From: Mycolicibacterium pulveris
GTDB taxonomy: Bacteria; Actinomycetota; Actinomycetes; Mycobacteriales; Mycobacteriaceae
Length of the DNA: 64,000 bases
Reading direction: 5' to 3'
Assembly (NCBI RefSeq): GCF_010725725.1
Contig: NZ_AP022599.1
Location: 2,914,001-2,978,000 of the forward strand
The notes under the pieces were generated by a model. That model did not search any database. It was not told the origin of the DNA and saw only the letters and a program-made list of their open reading frames with translations. This document shows, one piece after another, positions 37,587 to 48,138 of the stretch (positions are counted from its first letter, which is position 1; each line of letters begins with the position of its first letter). The position numbers were made by a program, and so were the translations under genes.

Positions 37587-38930
37587 TCAGGCGGCGGCCT
37601 GCCCCGATCCGGCATCGGTGTCGGAATCGGTATCGGCCGGGTCCACCGAATCGGTTTCGCTGTCATCGGGTGTGACGGCTCGGTCGGGTAGCGCCGTCAC
37701 CGAGCCCTCGAGCTCACCGACCTCAGCGTCGAGCTCGGCGTCGGCCGCCTCGGTGTCGGTATCCGTGTCGGTCGACTCGATGGTGTCGCCCGGCTTCACC
37801 TTGTTGCCGCTGGTCAAATCGGTTGCGCCCGCCCGCTTCTTGATCTTGGTGAGCAGCGGCGTCGCGTCGGCTTCATCGACCTCCTCGGTTGCCTGAGGCG
37901 CCGGCTCGGGCTCGACTGTCGCCGAGGCGGCCGATACCACCGACGAGTGGTCCGGCGCGGCATTGATGGTCACCGGCTCGTCCTCCGCGGGTGCGGCGGA
38001 GCGGTTGAACTCGTCGACGATGTCGCGAACCACGTTGGGCACGAACTCGACTACCGCCCTGACGACATCGGTCACTCCGTCTCGGACCGCGTTGGCCAAC
38101 GCCGCGATGTCCCCGGTGGTGAAGGCTTGGACGACGTTGTAGAGCGCGGTCTGGGGTGCCGTGACGACATCGCGGACATCGACGAACAGCTTGGTCAGCA
38201 ACGGCGGATTGGCGGAGACCGCGACGCCGTCCCACTCCTTCAACAGCCATCCGTCTTCCGGGTTGCCTTCGATGACGACGATTCCCGTGTTACCCAACGG
38301 ATGCGAGAGCAGAAGCGTCAGGTCGGGGTTGTCGACGTTCATCATCACCCAGAACATGATCGTGGCGCCGTGGGAGAACGCCACGGCGTTGCGGTCACCG
38401 TTGTCGTAGATCTCCTGGATCGCGCCGTCCACCCTGGCGTCGAACGCGTTTCCGTCCGGGGCGCCCAGCACCGGCACGAACCGCGCACCCAGCGTCCACA
38501 ACACCGGGGCCAGCCCGTACCCGAGGCGGCCCAAGCCCTGCGACTCGGGCGATCCCTCGAAGATTCCCGCGCTGATCTCCCGCAGGCCGGGCAGGACCAC
38601 CGCGGTCTGGCCCATGTCGGCTGCCAGCGGCGCCGCCGTGAGCTGGGTGCGCACCATGTTGGAGGCGTAAATGCCGTCGAAGCCCCTGTCGGCCAAGATG
38701 ACTGCCACTTCCTCTGCCTGGTCCTGACCCAGTTGAGTCAGCCCCGGCCCGGGCACCGAGGTGTCGATGCGGTCGGCGGCGTTGGCCTCCGATTGGCCGT
38801 GTCGGACGAAGGTCAGCGTCATCGACTCCGCGGCCCACGCCGGCAGCCCCGAGACGAAGAACAGCACCGCGACCGTGATCGCGGTGAATACGACGTGGAG
38901 GACCCGCCGTGTGGAAGAAGACGCGTGCAT
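37587..38930 (-). CDS. Exported histidine phosphatase with long acidic disordered tail
   Basis: 447 residues. Signal peptide about residues 9-33 (VLHVVFTAITVAVLFFVSGL, PAWAAE). Phosphoglycerate-mutase-type catalytic centre: TLTFVRHGQSEANAADR with the nucleophile His, then RTQLTAAPLA, GLREISAGIFEG and VAFSHGATIMFW with the second His. From about residue 290 the chain is Ala/Glu/Asp/Thr rich, ending in runs such as STDTDTDTEAADAELDAE and DTDSDTDAGSGQAAA, probably disordered. I start at ATG 38930, just before the signal peptide; the frame extends upstream. The 3' end lies 5 bp from the convergent SDR stop. Substrate unknown. Confidence 0.8.
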   Translation of the reverse strand: MHASSSTRRVLHVVFTAITVAVLFFVSGLPAWAAESMTLTFVRHGQSEANAADRIDTSVPGPGLTQLGQDQAEEVAVILADRGFDGIYASNMVRTQLTAAPLAADMGQTAVVLPGLREISAGIFEGSPESQGLGRLGYGLAPVLWTLGARFVPVLGAPDGNAFDARVDGAIQEIYDNGDRNAVAFSHGATIMFWVMMNVDNPDLTLLLSHPLGNTGIVVIEGNPEDGWLLKEWDGVAVSANPPLLTKLFVDVRDVVTAPQTALYNVVQAFTTGDIAALANAVRDGVTDVVRAVVEFVPNVVRDIVDEFNRSAAPAEDEPVTINAAPDHSSVVSAASATVEPEPAPQATEEVDEADATPLLTKIKKRAGATDLTSGNKVKPGDTIESTDTDTDTEAADAELDAEVGELEGSVTALPDRAVTPDDSETDSVDPADTDSDTDAGSGQAAA

Positions 38931-39120
38931 ATCGACCCCCGTAGGTAACCCGATCGTCGGGCTCACAGTACGTCGGTTGGCCGTCGACGAACCCGGAAAT
39001 GACGAATCCGTCACCGGGTGGGCCGGTCAGCCGTGGGCCCGCGCAAAGTATTTGAGCGCCAGCGCGCGAGCAATCGCGAATTGCGGATCCGGCCGGCCAT
39101 GCCGGTGGGCTCACCGGAAC

Positions 39121-39973
<853 letters not shown>

Positions 39974-39986
<13 letters not shown>

Positions 39987-40031
39987 AAACCCCCATTTTT
40001 ACTGGCTTTTGGGGGTTTTGGCGTCTGCTCG
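39974..40031. terminator. Long inverted repeat, copy 2 of the CGAGCAGACG family
   Basis: Left arm 39974-39995 (CGAGCAGACGTGAAAACCCCCA) read in two parts, CGAGCAGACG then AAAACCCCCA, pairs with 40010-40031 with 2 mismatches over 22 bp, leaving a 14-base loop. It lies between the convergent SnoaL-like gene and fadA5 and contains the stop codon of the former. Likely a bidirectional terminator. Confidence 0.72.
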
Positions 40032-40047
40032 CCGACCAAGCGGCAGG

Positions 40048-41220
<1,173 letters not shown>

Positions 41221-41221
41221 T

Positions 41222-41235
41222 TAGAACACGTTTCA
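41222..41235. promoter_or_regulatory. KstR operator for fadA5
   Basis: TAGAACACGTTTCA fits TnnAACnnGTTnnA exactly; 10 bp from the fadA5 start in the divergent fadA5-cyp125 region. Confidence 0.86.
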
Positions 41236-41300
41236 TTACCCTGACAAGCGGGGATGCCGACCTGCCTTTTATCTGCGCAGAAGGCATGTTTTACTGGCAC

Positions 41301-41314
41301 TAGAACACGTTGCA
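41301..41314. promoter_or_regulatory. KstR operator for cyp125
   Basis: TAGAACACGTTGCA fits the consensus exactly; 14 bp before the cyp125 ATG. With the fadA5 site 79 bp away, each divergent gene has its own operator. Confidence 0.86.
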
Positions 41315-41328
41315 GAAGGAGCGCGAGG

Positions 41329-42579
41329 ATGCCTTGTCCGAACCTGCCCAAGGGATTCGATCCCCTCGACGCAGAGCTGAACCTCAAGGGTCTGCCAGTC
41401 GCTGAACTCGCCGAACTGCGCAAGTCCGAGCCCGTCCACTGGGTCGACGTGCCGGAGGGCACCGGCGGGTTCGGCGACAAAGGCTACTGGATCGTCACCA
41501 AGCACGCCGAGGTGAAAGAGGTATCGCGGCGCAGCGACGTCTTCGGCAGCTCGCCGAACGGCGCCATCCCGGTGTGGCCGAAGGACATGACCCGCGAAGC
41601 CATCGACCTGCAGCGCAACGTGTTGCTGAACATGGACGCGCCGCAGCACACCCGGCTGCGCAAGATCATCTCGCGCGGGTTCACGCCCCGCGCGGTCGGA
41701 CGGCTCGAGGACGAACTGCGGGCCCGCGCGCAGAAGATCGCCGAGGCCGCCGCCGCCTTGGAGAGCGGTGACTTCGTCGAGCAGGTGGCCTGCGAGCTGC
41801 CGCTGCAGGCCATCGCCGAGTTGCTTGGCGTGCCGCAGGACGACCGCGACAAGATCTTCCGCTGGTCCAACGAGATGACCGCAGGCGAGGACCCCGAGTA
41901 CGCCGACGTCGATCCGGCGATGTCGTCGGTCGAGTTGATCCAGTACGCGATGAAGATGGCCGAGGACCGTGCCAAGAACCCGACCGAGGACATCGTCACC
42001 AAGCTGATCGAGGCCGACATCGACGGCGAGAAGCTCACCGACGACGAGTTCGGCTTCTTCGTGGTGATGTTGGCGGTCGCAGGCAACGAAACGACGCGCA
42101 ACTCGATCACCCACGGCATGATCGCGTTCTCGCAGAACCCCGACCAGTGGGAGCTGTTCAAGAAGGAGCGTCCGCAGTCCGCCGTCGACGAGATCGTGCG
42201 CTGGGCCACCCCGGTGTCGGCCTTCCAGCGCACCGCGCTGGAAGACGTCGAACTGGGCGGGGTGAAGATCAAGAAGGGCGAGCGCGTGGTGATGTCCTAC
42301 CGCTCGGCGAACTTCGACGAAGACGTGTTCGAGGATCCCTACACGTTCAATATCCTGCGCGACCCGAACCCGCACGTCGGCTTCGGCGGCACGGGTGCCC
42401 ATTACTGCATCGGCGCCAACCTGGCCCGGATGACGATCTACCTGATCTTCAACGCCATCGCCGACCACATGCCCGATCTGACGCCGATCGGGGAGCCCGA
42501 GCGGCTGAAGTCGGGGTGGCTCAACGGCATCAAGCACTGGCAGGTTGACTACACCGGTGAGTGCCCCGTCAAGCACTGA
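41329..42579 (+). CDS. cyp125: Cytochrome P450 CYP125, cholesterol C26/C27 hydroxylase
   Basis: 416 residues from the ATG at 41329, which has GAAGGAG 7-13 bases upstream; slightly shorter than M. tuberculosis CYP125 (433). It oxidises the side-chain terminal methyl of cholest-4-en-3-one to start side-chain degradation. P450 motifs: I helix AGNETTR (251-257), ExxR at Glu288-Arg291, and heme ligand Cys360 in GFGGTGAHYCIGANLARM. It heads the cyp125-fadE28-fadE29-chsH2-chsH1-ltp2 series. The first 24 codons of the open frame lie in the promoter and were left out. Confidence 0.94.
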   Translation: MPCPNLPKGFDPLDAELNLKGLPVAELAELRKSEPVHWVDVPEGTGGFGDKGYWIVTKHAEVKEVSRRSDVFGSSPNGAIPVWPKDMTREAIDLQRNVLLNMDAPQHTRLRKIISRGFTPRAVGRLEDELRARAQKIAEAAAALESGDFVEQVACELPLQAIAELLGVPQDDRDKIFRWSNEMTAGEDPEYADVDPAMSSVELIQYAMKMAEDRAKNPTEDIVTKLIEADIDGEKLTDDEFGFFVVMLAVAGNETTRNSITHGMIAFSQNPDQWELFKKERPQSAVDEIVRWATPVSAFQRTALEDVELGGVKIKKGERVVMSYRSANFDEDVFEDPYTFNILRDPNPHVGFGGTGAHYCIGANLARMTIYLIFNAIADHMPDLTPIGEPERLKSGWLNGIKHWQVDYTGECPVKH

Positions 42580-42634
42580 TCGGCACGGAACCGGATCACC
42601 TGCGCGCTGCGCGTCGTTCGGATAAGGAGGACGG

Positions 42635-43672
42635 GTGGATTTCACGCCCAACCCGGAGCAGCAGGCTGTCGCCGATGTGGTGACCTCCGTGCTCGACCGG
42701 GACAACAGCTGGGATGCCCTGGTCGCCGGCGGGGTGACCGCGCTGGCGGTGCCCGAGCGCCTCGGTGGTGACGGTGTCGGGTTGTCCGAGGTGGCCACGG
42801 CGCTGACCGAGATCGGCCGACACGGCACGGTCAGCCCCGCATTGGCCACGCTGGGCTTCGGGCTGCTGCCGCTGCGTGAGCTGGCCACCGACGAGCAGCA
42901 GGACCGGTATCTGGCCGGGGTGGCCAAGGGGGCGGTGCTGACGGCGGCGCTCAACGAACCCGGTGCGCCGCTGCCCGACCAGCCCGCCACGGTGCTGTCG
43001 CAATCAGCTGACGGTCACCGGCTCAACGGCACCAAAATCGCCGTTCCCTATGCGGGACAGGCGGAATGGATGATCGTGACCGCCGGCACCGGTGTCGTCG
43101 TCGTGTCGCCGAAGGCCGCGGGCGTCGAGGTGACCAAGACCCCGACCTCGAACGGGAGCGACGAGTACACCGTCACGTTCACCGATGCGCCGGTCGACGG
43201 GGTGCTGGACGGCGCACAGCCCCGCCGCGTCGATCAGTTGGCGCTGGCCGCGATCGGCGCGTTCGCCTCTGGCCTGGTCGCCGGTGCGCTGCGGCTGACC
43301 GCGGACTACGTCGCGAACCGCGAGCAGTTCGGAAAACCGCTGTCAACGTTTCAGACGGTGGCAGCACAGCTGGCCGAGGTCTATATCGCTTCGCGCACTT
43401 TGACGTTGGTGGCGACGTCGGTGGCGTGGCGGCTGGCCGAAGGACGTGACGCGGACGAGGATCTCGATGTCCTCGGCTACTGGCTGGCGTCTCAGGCGCC
43501 GCCGGTGATGCAGCTCTGTCACCACCTGCACGGCGGCATGGGCATGGACATCACCTATCCGATGGACCGCTACTACTCCACGATCAAAGACCTCACGCGC
43601 TTGGTGGGCGGTCCGTCGCACCGGCTCGATTTGGTGGGAGCGGCACTGGGCGAGCGAAGCGACGGGAGCTAG
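42635..43672 (+). CDS. fadE28: Acyl-CoA dehydrogenase small subunit FadE28 (ChsE1)
   Basis: 345 residues. The non-catalytic partner of FadE29 in the alpha2beta2 dehydrogenase acting on the C22 (propionyl side chain) steroid CoA. It has YVANREQFGKPLSTFQTVAA and HLHGGMGMDITYPMDRYY, the FAD-contacting parts, and lacks the ER base motif (the corresponding helix is LALAAIGAFASGLVAGALR). GTG start with AAGGAGG just upstream. Two bases separate it from fadE29. Confidence 0.93.
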   Translation: MDFTPNPEQQAVADVVTSVLDRDNSWDALVAGGVTALAVPERLGGDGVGLSEVATALTEIGRHGTVSPALATLGFGLLPLRELATDEQQDRYLAGVAKGAVLTAALNEPGAPLPDQPATVLSQSADGHRLNGTKIAVPYAGQAEWMIVTAGTGVVVVSPKAAGVEVTKTPTSNGSDEYTVTFTDAPVDGVLDGAQPRRVDQLALAAIGAFASGLVAGALRLTADYVANREQFGKPLSTFQTVAAQLAEVYIASRTLTLVATSVAWRLAEGRDADEDLDVLGYWLASQAPPVMQLCHHLHGGMGMDITYPMDRYYSTIKDLTRLVGGPSHRLDLVGAALGERSDGS

Positions 43673-43674
43673 GC

Positions 43675-44838
43675 ATGTACATCGACCTGACACCCGAACA
43701 GAAGAAGCTGCAGGCCGAACTGCGCGAGTACTTTGCGAACCTCATCTCCCCCGAAGAGACCAAGGAGATGGAGAAGGATCGCCACGGCAAGGCGTACCGC
43801 GCGGTCATCAAGCGGATGGGAGCCGATGGCAAGCTCGGCGTCGGCTGGCCAAAGGAATTCGGGGGCCTGGGCTTTGGGCCGATCGAGCAGTCGATCTTCG
43901 TCAACGAGGCCCAGCGCGCCGATGTGCCGTTGCCCGCGGTCACGCTGCAGACCGTCGGGCCCACGCTGCAGCAGTACGGCACGGCGGCGCAGAAGAAGAA
44001 GTTCCTGCCCGCGATCCTCGCCGGCGAGGTGCACTTCGCGATCGGCTACACCGAGCCGGAGGCCGGCACCGACCTGGCGTCGCTGCGCACCAGCGCGGTG
44101 CGGCAGGGCGACGAGTACATCGTCAACGGGCAGAAGGTCTTCACCACCGGCGGGCACGACGCGGACTACATTTGGCTGGCTTGCCGTACGGATCCAGAAG
44201 CGGTGAAGCACAAGGGCATTTCGATCCTGATCGTCGACACCAAGGATCCCGGTTACTCCTGGACGCCGATGATCCTGTCCGACGGTGCGCACCACACCAA
44301 CGCCACCTATTACAACGATGTTCGGGTGCCGGCCGACATGCTCGTCGGCGAGGAGAACGGCGGCTGGAAGCTCATCACCACCCAGCTCAACAACGAACGC
44401 GTGATGCTGGGGCCCGCCGGCCGGGTCGCCTCGCTCTACGACCACGTGCACGCGTGGGCGTCCAAGCCGGGCAGCAACGGGGTCGCCCCGCTCGAGTATG
44501 ACGACGTGAAGCGCTCGCTGGGCGAGCTCAAAGCCATGTGGCGCATCAACGAGCTGCTCAATTGGCAGGTCGCCGCGTCCGGTGAGACCATCGACGTCGC
44601 CGATGCGGCTGCCACCAAAGTGTTTGGCACCGAACGCATCCAGTACGCGGGCCGGCTCGCCGAGGAGATCGTCGGCAGGTACGGAGATCCGGCCGATCCG
44701 GACACCGCGGAGCTGCTGAGATGGCTCGACAGCCAGACCAAACGGAACTTGGTGATCACGTTCGGCGGAGGTGTCAACGAGGTGATGCGGGAGATGATCG
44801 CGGCGGCAGGGCTGAAGGTGCCGAGGGTGCCGCGGTGA
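43675..44838 (+). CDS. fadE29: Acyl-CoA dehydrogenase catalytic subunit FadE29 (ChsE2)
   Basis: 387 residues. The catalytic partner of FadE28. Features: IGYTEPEAGTDLASL, IVNGQKVFTTGGHDADYIWL, base Glu241 in LNNERVMLGPAG, and the end FGGGVNEVMREMIAAAGLKVP. Glu241 is the residue at the known catalytic place of this enzyme. The next gene overlaps its stop by 4 bp (GTGA). Confidence 0.95.
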   Translation: MYIDLTPEQKKLQAELREYFANLISPEETKEMEKDRHGKAYRAVIKRMGADGKLGVGWPKEFGGLGFGPIEQSIFVNEAQRADVPLPAVTLQTVGPTLQQYGTAAQKKKFLPAILAGEVHFAIGYTEPEAGTDLASLRTSAVRQGDEYIVNGQKVFTTGGHDADYIWLACRTDPEAVKHKGISILIVDTKDPGYSWTPMILSDGAHHTNATYYNDVRVPADMLVGEENGGWKLITTQLNNERVMLGPAGRVASLYDHVHAWASKPGSNGVAPLEYDDVKRSLGELKAMWRINELLNWQVAASGETIDVADAAATKVFGTERIQYAGRLAEEIVGRYGDPADPDTAELLRWLDSQTKRNLVITFGGGVNEVMREMIAAAGLKVPRVPR

Positions 44839-45803
44839 GCACGGTCGAGGACATCAAGGCCGCGGCCGACCGGGTCAAGGCCGAAGGTAAGAGCAAGCCA
44901 CGGCTCGGCCGTCATCCGGTCAACCAGCCGATGATCGACCATTGGCTCGACGCGATGGGCGACAAGAACCCCATCTACGTCGACGACGCTGCGGCCAAGG
45001 CCGCCGGCCACCCCGGCAAGGTCGCGCCGCCGGCGATGATCCAGGTGTGGACCATGATGGGCCTCGGCGGCGTGCGGCCCGACGACGACCCGCTCGGCAA
45101 GATCATCGAATTGTTCGATGACGCAGGCTATATCGGTGTGGTCGCAACCAACTGTGAACAGACATATCACCGGTATCTGCGGGTCGGCGAGGAGGTCAGC
45201 GTCACCGCGGAGCTGACCGACGTCGTCGGCCCCAAGAACACCGCACTCGGCGAGGGATTCTTCATCACGCAGAAGATCACCTGGCAGGTCGGTGACGAAC
45301 CTGTCGCCGAGATGATGTGGCGCATCATGAAGTTCCGGCCCGCCGCCGACGATTCAGCGCCTGCGGCCGCCCGGGTGCCGGACGACCTGGACGCCGACGC
45401 GATGATGCGGCCGGCGTCGTCGCGGGACACCAAGTTCTTCTGGGACGGCGTCAATGCGCACGAACTGCGCATCCAGAAGCGTCCCGACGGCACGCTGCAG
45501 CATCCGCCGGTGCCCGCGTTGTGGCAGGACAAGGAGAAGCCGACCGAGTACGTGGTGGCCAGCGGCAAGGGCACCGTGTTCAGCTTCGTGGTGCACCATG
45601 CGCCGAAGGTCCCGGGTCGCACCCTGCCGTTCGTGATCGCGCTCGTCGAACTCGAAGAAGGCGTCCGCATGCTCGGCGAGCTGCGCAATGTCGACCCATC
45701 CGCCGTGCAGATCGGAATGCCTGTCCGCGCAACGTTTATCGACTTCCCCGAAGGATCTTCAGGCCCGGCCTGGACACTGTACGCATGGGAGCCGGACACG
45801 TGA
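44835..45803 (+). CDS. chsH2: Steroid enoyl-CoA hydratase subunit ChsH2 (MaoC + DUF35)
   Basis: 322 residues in two parts. The N part (to about residue 185) is a MaoC-like hot-dog domain (MIDHWLDAMGDKNPIYVDDA, APPAMIQVWTMMG). The C part is a DUF35 OB-fold that binds the aldolase Ltp2 (WDGVNAHELRIQKRPDGTLQ, PPVPALW, VVASGKGTVFSFVVHH). With ChsH1 it hydrates the C17(20)/C20-22 enoyl-CoA. Length close to Rv3542c (311). Unlike many DUF35 proteins, no zinc-ribbon Cys cluster is seen in the linker. GTG start overlapping fadE29. Confidence 0.93.
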   Translation: MSTVEDIKAAADRVKAEGKSKPRLGRHPVNQPMIDHWLDAMGDKNPIYVDDAAAKAAGHPGKVAPPAMIQVWTMMGLGGVRPDDDPLGKIIELFDDAGYIGVVATNCEQTYHRYLRVGEEVSVTAELTDVVGPKNTALGEGFFITQKITWQVGDEPVAEMMWRIMKFRPAADDSAPAAARVPDDLDADAMMRPASSRDTKFFWDGVNAHELRIQKRPDGTLQHPPVPALWQDKEKPTEYVVASGKGTVFSFVVHHAPKVPGRTLPFVIALVELEEGVRMLGELRNVDPSAVQIGMPVRATFIDFPEGSSGPAWTLYAWEPDT

Positions 45804-46204
45804 GCACCCCGACCGTTGAGGTGGGCACCAAGCTGCCCGAGCTGTCGCTGTACGGCGATCCGACGTTCATCGTGGCGACGGCGATCGCCACGCGCGACTA
45901 TCAGGATGTCCACCACGACCGTGACAAGGCGCAGGCCAAGGGATCCAAGGACATCTTCGTCAACATCCTCACCGACACGGGTCTGGTGCAGCGCTACATC
46001 ACCGACTGGGCCGGCCCCACCGCGGTCATCAAGTCGATCGGCCTGCGCCTCGGGGTGCCGTGGTATGCCTACGACACCGTGACGTTCCGGGGTGAGGTCA
46101 CCGCGATCGACGACGGGCTGATCACGTTGAAGATCACCGGAAGCAACAGCCTGGGTGACCATGTGATCGCGACCGCGACGCTAACCATCGGAGGGGGTAA
46201 CTGA
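45800..46204 (+). CDS. chsH1: Steroid enoyl-CoA hydratase subunit ChsH1
   Basis: 134 residues (Rv3541c 129). A single MaoC-like hot-dog domain that brings the catalytic Asp/His to the ChsH1-ChsH2 hydratase: TRDYQDVHHDRDKAQAKGSKDIF is the hydratase motif. TDTGLVQRYITDWAGPTAVIKS forms the dimer helix region. GTG start overlapping chsH2 and stop sharing a base with the ltp2 ATG (TGATG). Confidence 0.94.
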   Translation: MSTPTVEVGTKLPELSLYGDPTFIVATAIATRDYQDVHHDRDKAQAKGSKDIFVNILTDTGLVQRYITDWAGPTAVIKSIGLRLGVPWYAYDTVTFRGEVTAIDDGLITLKITGSNSLGDHVIATATLTIGGGN

Positions 46205-47370
46205 TGCCCGGCGAGTTGTCCGGCAAGGCGGCGATCGTCGGGATCGGCGCCACCGACTTCTCCAAGAACTCGGGCCGCAGCGAGCTTCGGCTCGCGTCTG
46301 AGGCTGTGCTGGATGCGCTCGACGACGCCGGGCTGACACCGGCCGACGTCGACGGCATGGTCACGTTCACGATGGACTCCAACACCGAGGTGGCCATCGC
46401 GCGCGCCATCGGCATCGGCGATTTGACGTTCTTCTCCAAGATCCACCACGGCGGCGGTGCTGCCTGCGCGACGATCCAGCAAGCCGCGATCGCGGTGGCG
46501 ACCGGTGTTGCGGAATGCGTTGTGGCATACCGTGCTTTCAACGAGCGCTCCGGCACCCGGTTCGGTCAGGTGCAGATGCGGTTGGTCGAGAATGCCGACT
46601 CGACCGGTGTGGACAACTCGTTCTCGTATCCGCACGGCTTGTCCACGCCGGCCGCGCAGGTGGCGATGATCGCCAGGCGGTACATGCACTTGTCGGGCGC
46701 CACCAGCAGGGACTTCGGCGCGGTTTCGGTGGCCGACCGCAGGCACGCGGCCAACAACCCGAAGGCGTACTTCTACCAGAAACCGATCACCATTGAGGAT
46801 CACCAGAACTCGCGGTGGATCGCCGAACCTCTGCGGCTGCTGGACTGCTGTCAGGAAACCGACGGCGGGGTGGCGCTGGTGGTCACGTCCGCCGAGCGGG
46901 CCAAGGACCTCAAGCACCGGCCGGCGATCATCGAGGCGGCGTCGCAGGGGTCCAGCCCGGATCAGTACTCGATGGTCAGCTATTACCGCCCTGAGCTCGG
47001 GCTGCCCGAAATGGGGTTGGTGGGCAGGCAGTTGTGGGCGCAGTCGGGCCTGACGCCGGCCGACATCCAAACCGCCGTCCTCTACGACCATTTCACGCCG
47101 TTCACGCTGATTCAGCTGGAGGAGCTGGGTTTCTGCGACAAGGGCGACGCGAAGGACTTCGTCGCCGACGGCGCCATCGAGATCGGCGGACGGCTGCCGA
47201 TCAACACCCACGGCGGGCAGCTGGGTGAGGCCTACATCCACGGCATGAACGGAATCGCCGAAGCCGTCCGGCAGCTGCGCGGAACGTCGGTCAACCCCGT
47301 GCCGAACGTCGAGCACGTGCTGGTCACCGCGGGCACCGGGGTGCCGACATCGGGGCTGATCCTGGGCTGA
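46204..47370 (+). CDS. ltp2: Steroid side-chain retro-aldolase Ltp2
   Basis: 388 residues. A thiolase-fold (SCP-x/lipid-transfer type) protein that, bound to the DUF35 domain of ChsH2, cleaves the 17-hydroxy C22 steroid-CoA to androst-dione and propionyl-CoA. GIGATDFSKNSGRSEL, HHGGGAACATIQQAAIAVATG, and NTHGGQLGEAYIHGMNGI are family segments. The usual thiolase nucleophile and second Cys motifs (CxxG) are not conserved, as expected for a retro-aldolase. It ends the cyp125 series. Confidence 0.94.
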   Translation: MPGELSGKAAIVGIGATDFSKNSGRSELRLASEAVLDALDDAGLTPADVDGMVTFTMDSNTEVAIARAIGIGDLTFFSKIHHGGGAACATIQQAAIAVATGVAECVVAYRAFNERSGTRFGQVQMRLVENADSTGVDNSFSYPHGLSTPAAQVAMIARRYMHLSGATSRDFGAVSVADRRHAANNPKAYFYQKPITIEDHQNSRWIAEPLRLLDCCQETDGGVALVVTSAERAKDLKHRPAIIEAASQGSSPDQYSMVSYYRPELGLPEMGLVGRQLWAQSGLTPADIQTAVLYDHFTPFTLIQLEELGFCDKGDAKDFVADGAIEIGGRLPINTHGGQLGEAYIHGMNGIAEAVRQLRGTSVNPVPNVEHVLVTAGTGVPTSGLILG

Positions 47371-47399
47371 CACGCCACGGGCCATTACTCTCGGAACCC

Positions 47400-48119
47400 G
47401 TGAGTTCGTCTCAGCCGCCGGGCCCGTCGTCTGACCCGGAGCGCGACGAGCACGACAGCGGGACGCGCCGGTACGACGTCCCGGTCACCGTGACGCCACG
47501 GCCGGTGCAGCCACGCTCGGTACCCAGGTCGGTGCTGACCGCGGGGGCAGCCGTCATCGTCGTCGCCGTCGTGGGCGGGCTGGCGTACTGGCTGATGCGG
47601 CCGACGCCGGAACCCGCGCCCACTCCAGTGCCGCCGCCGGCACCGGCCTCGACGACACCACCGCCGGCGTCGTCGCCGTCGCCGTCACCGCGCGCCGAGG
47701 ACGAGGCGCGGCTGATGCAGATGCTTCCACCCGGCTACCCGCCCGGCTCGTGCGAACCGGCGGATCCGCCGGAAAGCGTTCTGGTACAGGCCAATTGCGC
47801 CAATAACGTTGATCCGGACGGTCCGCTGTCGGCGGTCTACACGCTGGTCGGCGACAGGGCGGCGCTCGACGCCGCGTTCACCACCGCGATGCAGGCCGCG
47901 ACCCAGGTGGTCTGTCCCGGCAACATCCAGTCACCGGGGCCGTGGCGGCGCAACGCCACCCCGGAGAAGGTCAGCGGCACGCTGTTCTGCGGCCTTCGGG
48001 AAGGTCAGCCGACCGTGATCTGGACCGACGAGGAGCGGCTGCTGGTCAGCGCCGTCGACAGCGGCCCGCAGGGACCGACCTTCCCGCAGCTGTACGCGTG
48101 GTGGTCATCTCACTCGTGA
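47400..48119 (+). CDS. Single-pass membrane protein with extracytoplasmic domain
   Basis: 239 residues: a cytoplasmic acidic/Pro-rich segment, one membrane helix (SVLTAGAAVIVVAVVGGLAYWLM, about residues 44-66, quoted here only to show its extent in parts), a Pro/Ser/Thr linker (APTPVPPPAPASTTPPPASS), and a C domain with four Cys (SCEPAD, ANCANN, VVCPGN, LFCGLR). The outline resembles the outer portion of mycobacterial Ser/Thr kinases, without the kinase. GTG start 29 bp after ltp2. Function unknown; it could be read through from the ltp2 operon. Confidence 0.75.
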   Translation: MSSSQPPGPSSDPERDEHDSGTRRYDVPVTVTPRPVQPRSVPRSVLTAGAAVIVVAVVGGLAYWLMRPTPEPAPTPVPPPAPASTTPPPASSPSPSPRAEDEARLMQMLPPGYPPGSCEPADPPESVLVQANCANNVDPDGPLSAVYTLVGDRAALDAAFTTAMQAATQVVCPGNIQSPGPWRRNATPEKVSGTLFCGLREGQPTVIWTDEERLLVSAVDSGPQGPTFPQLYAWWSSHS

Positions 48120-48138
48120 CAGCCGGTGGCCGTCCAGG

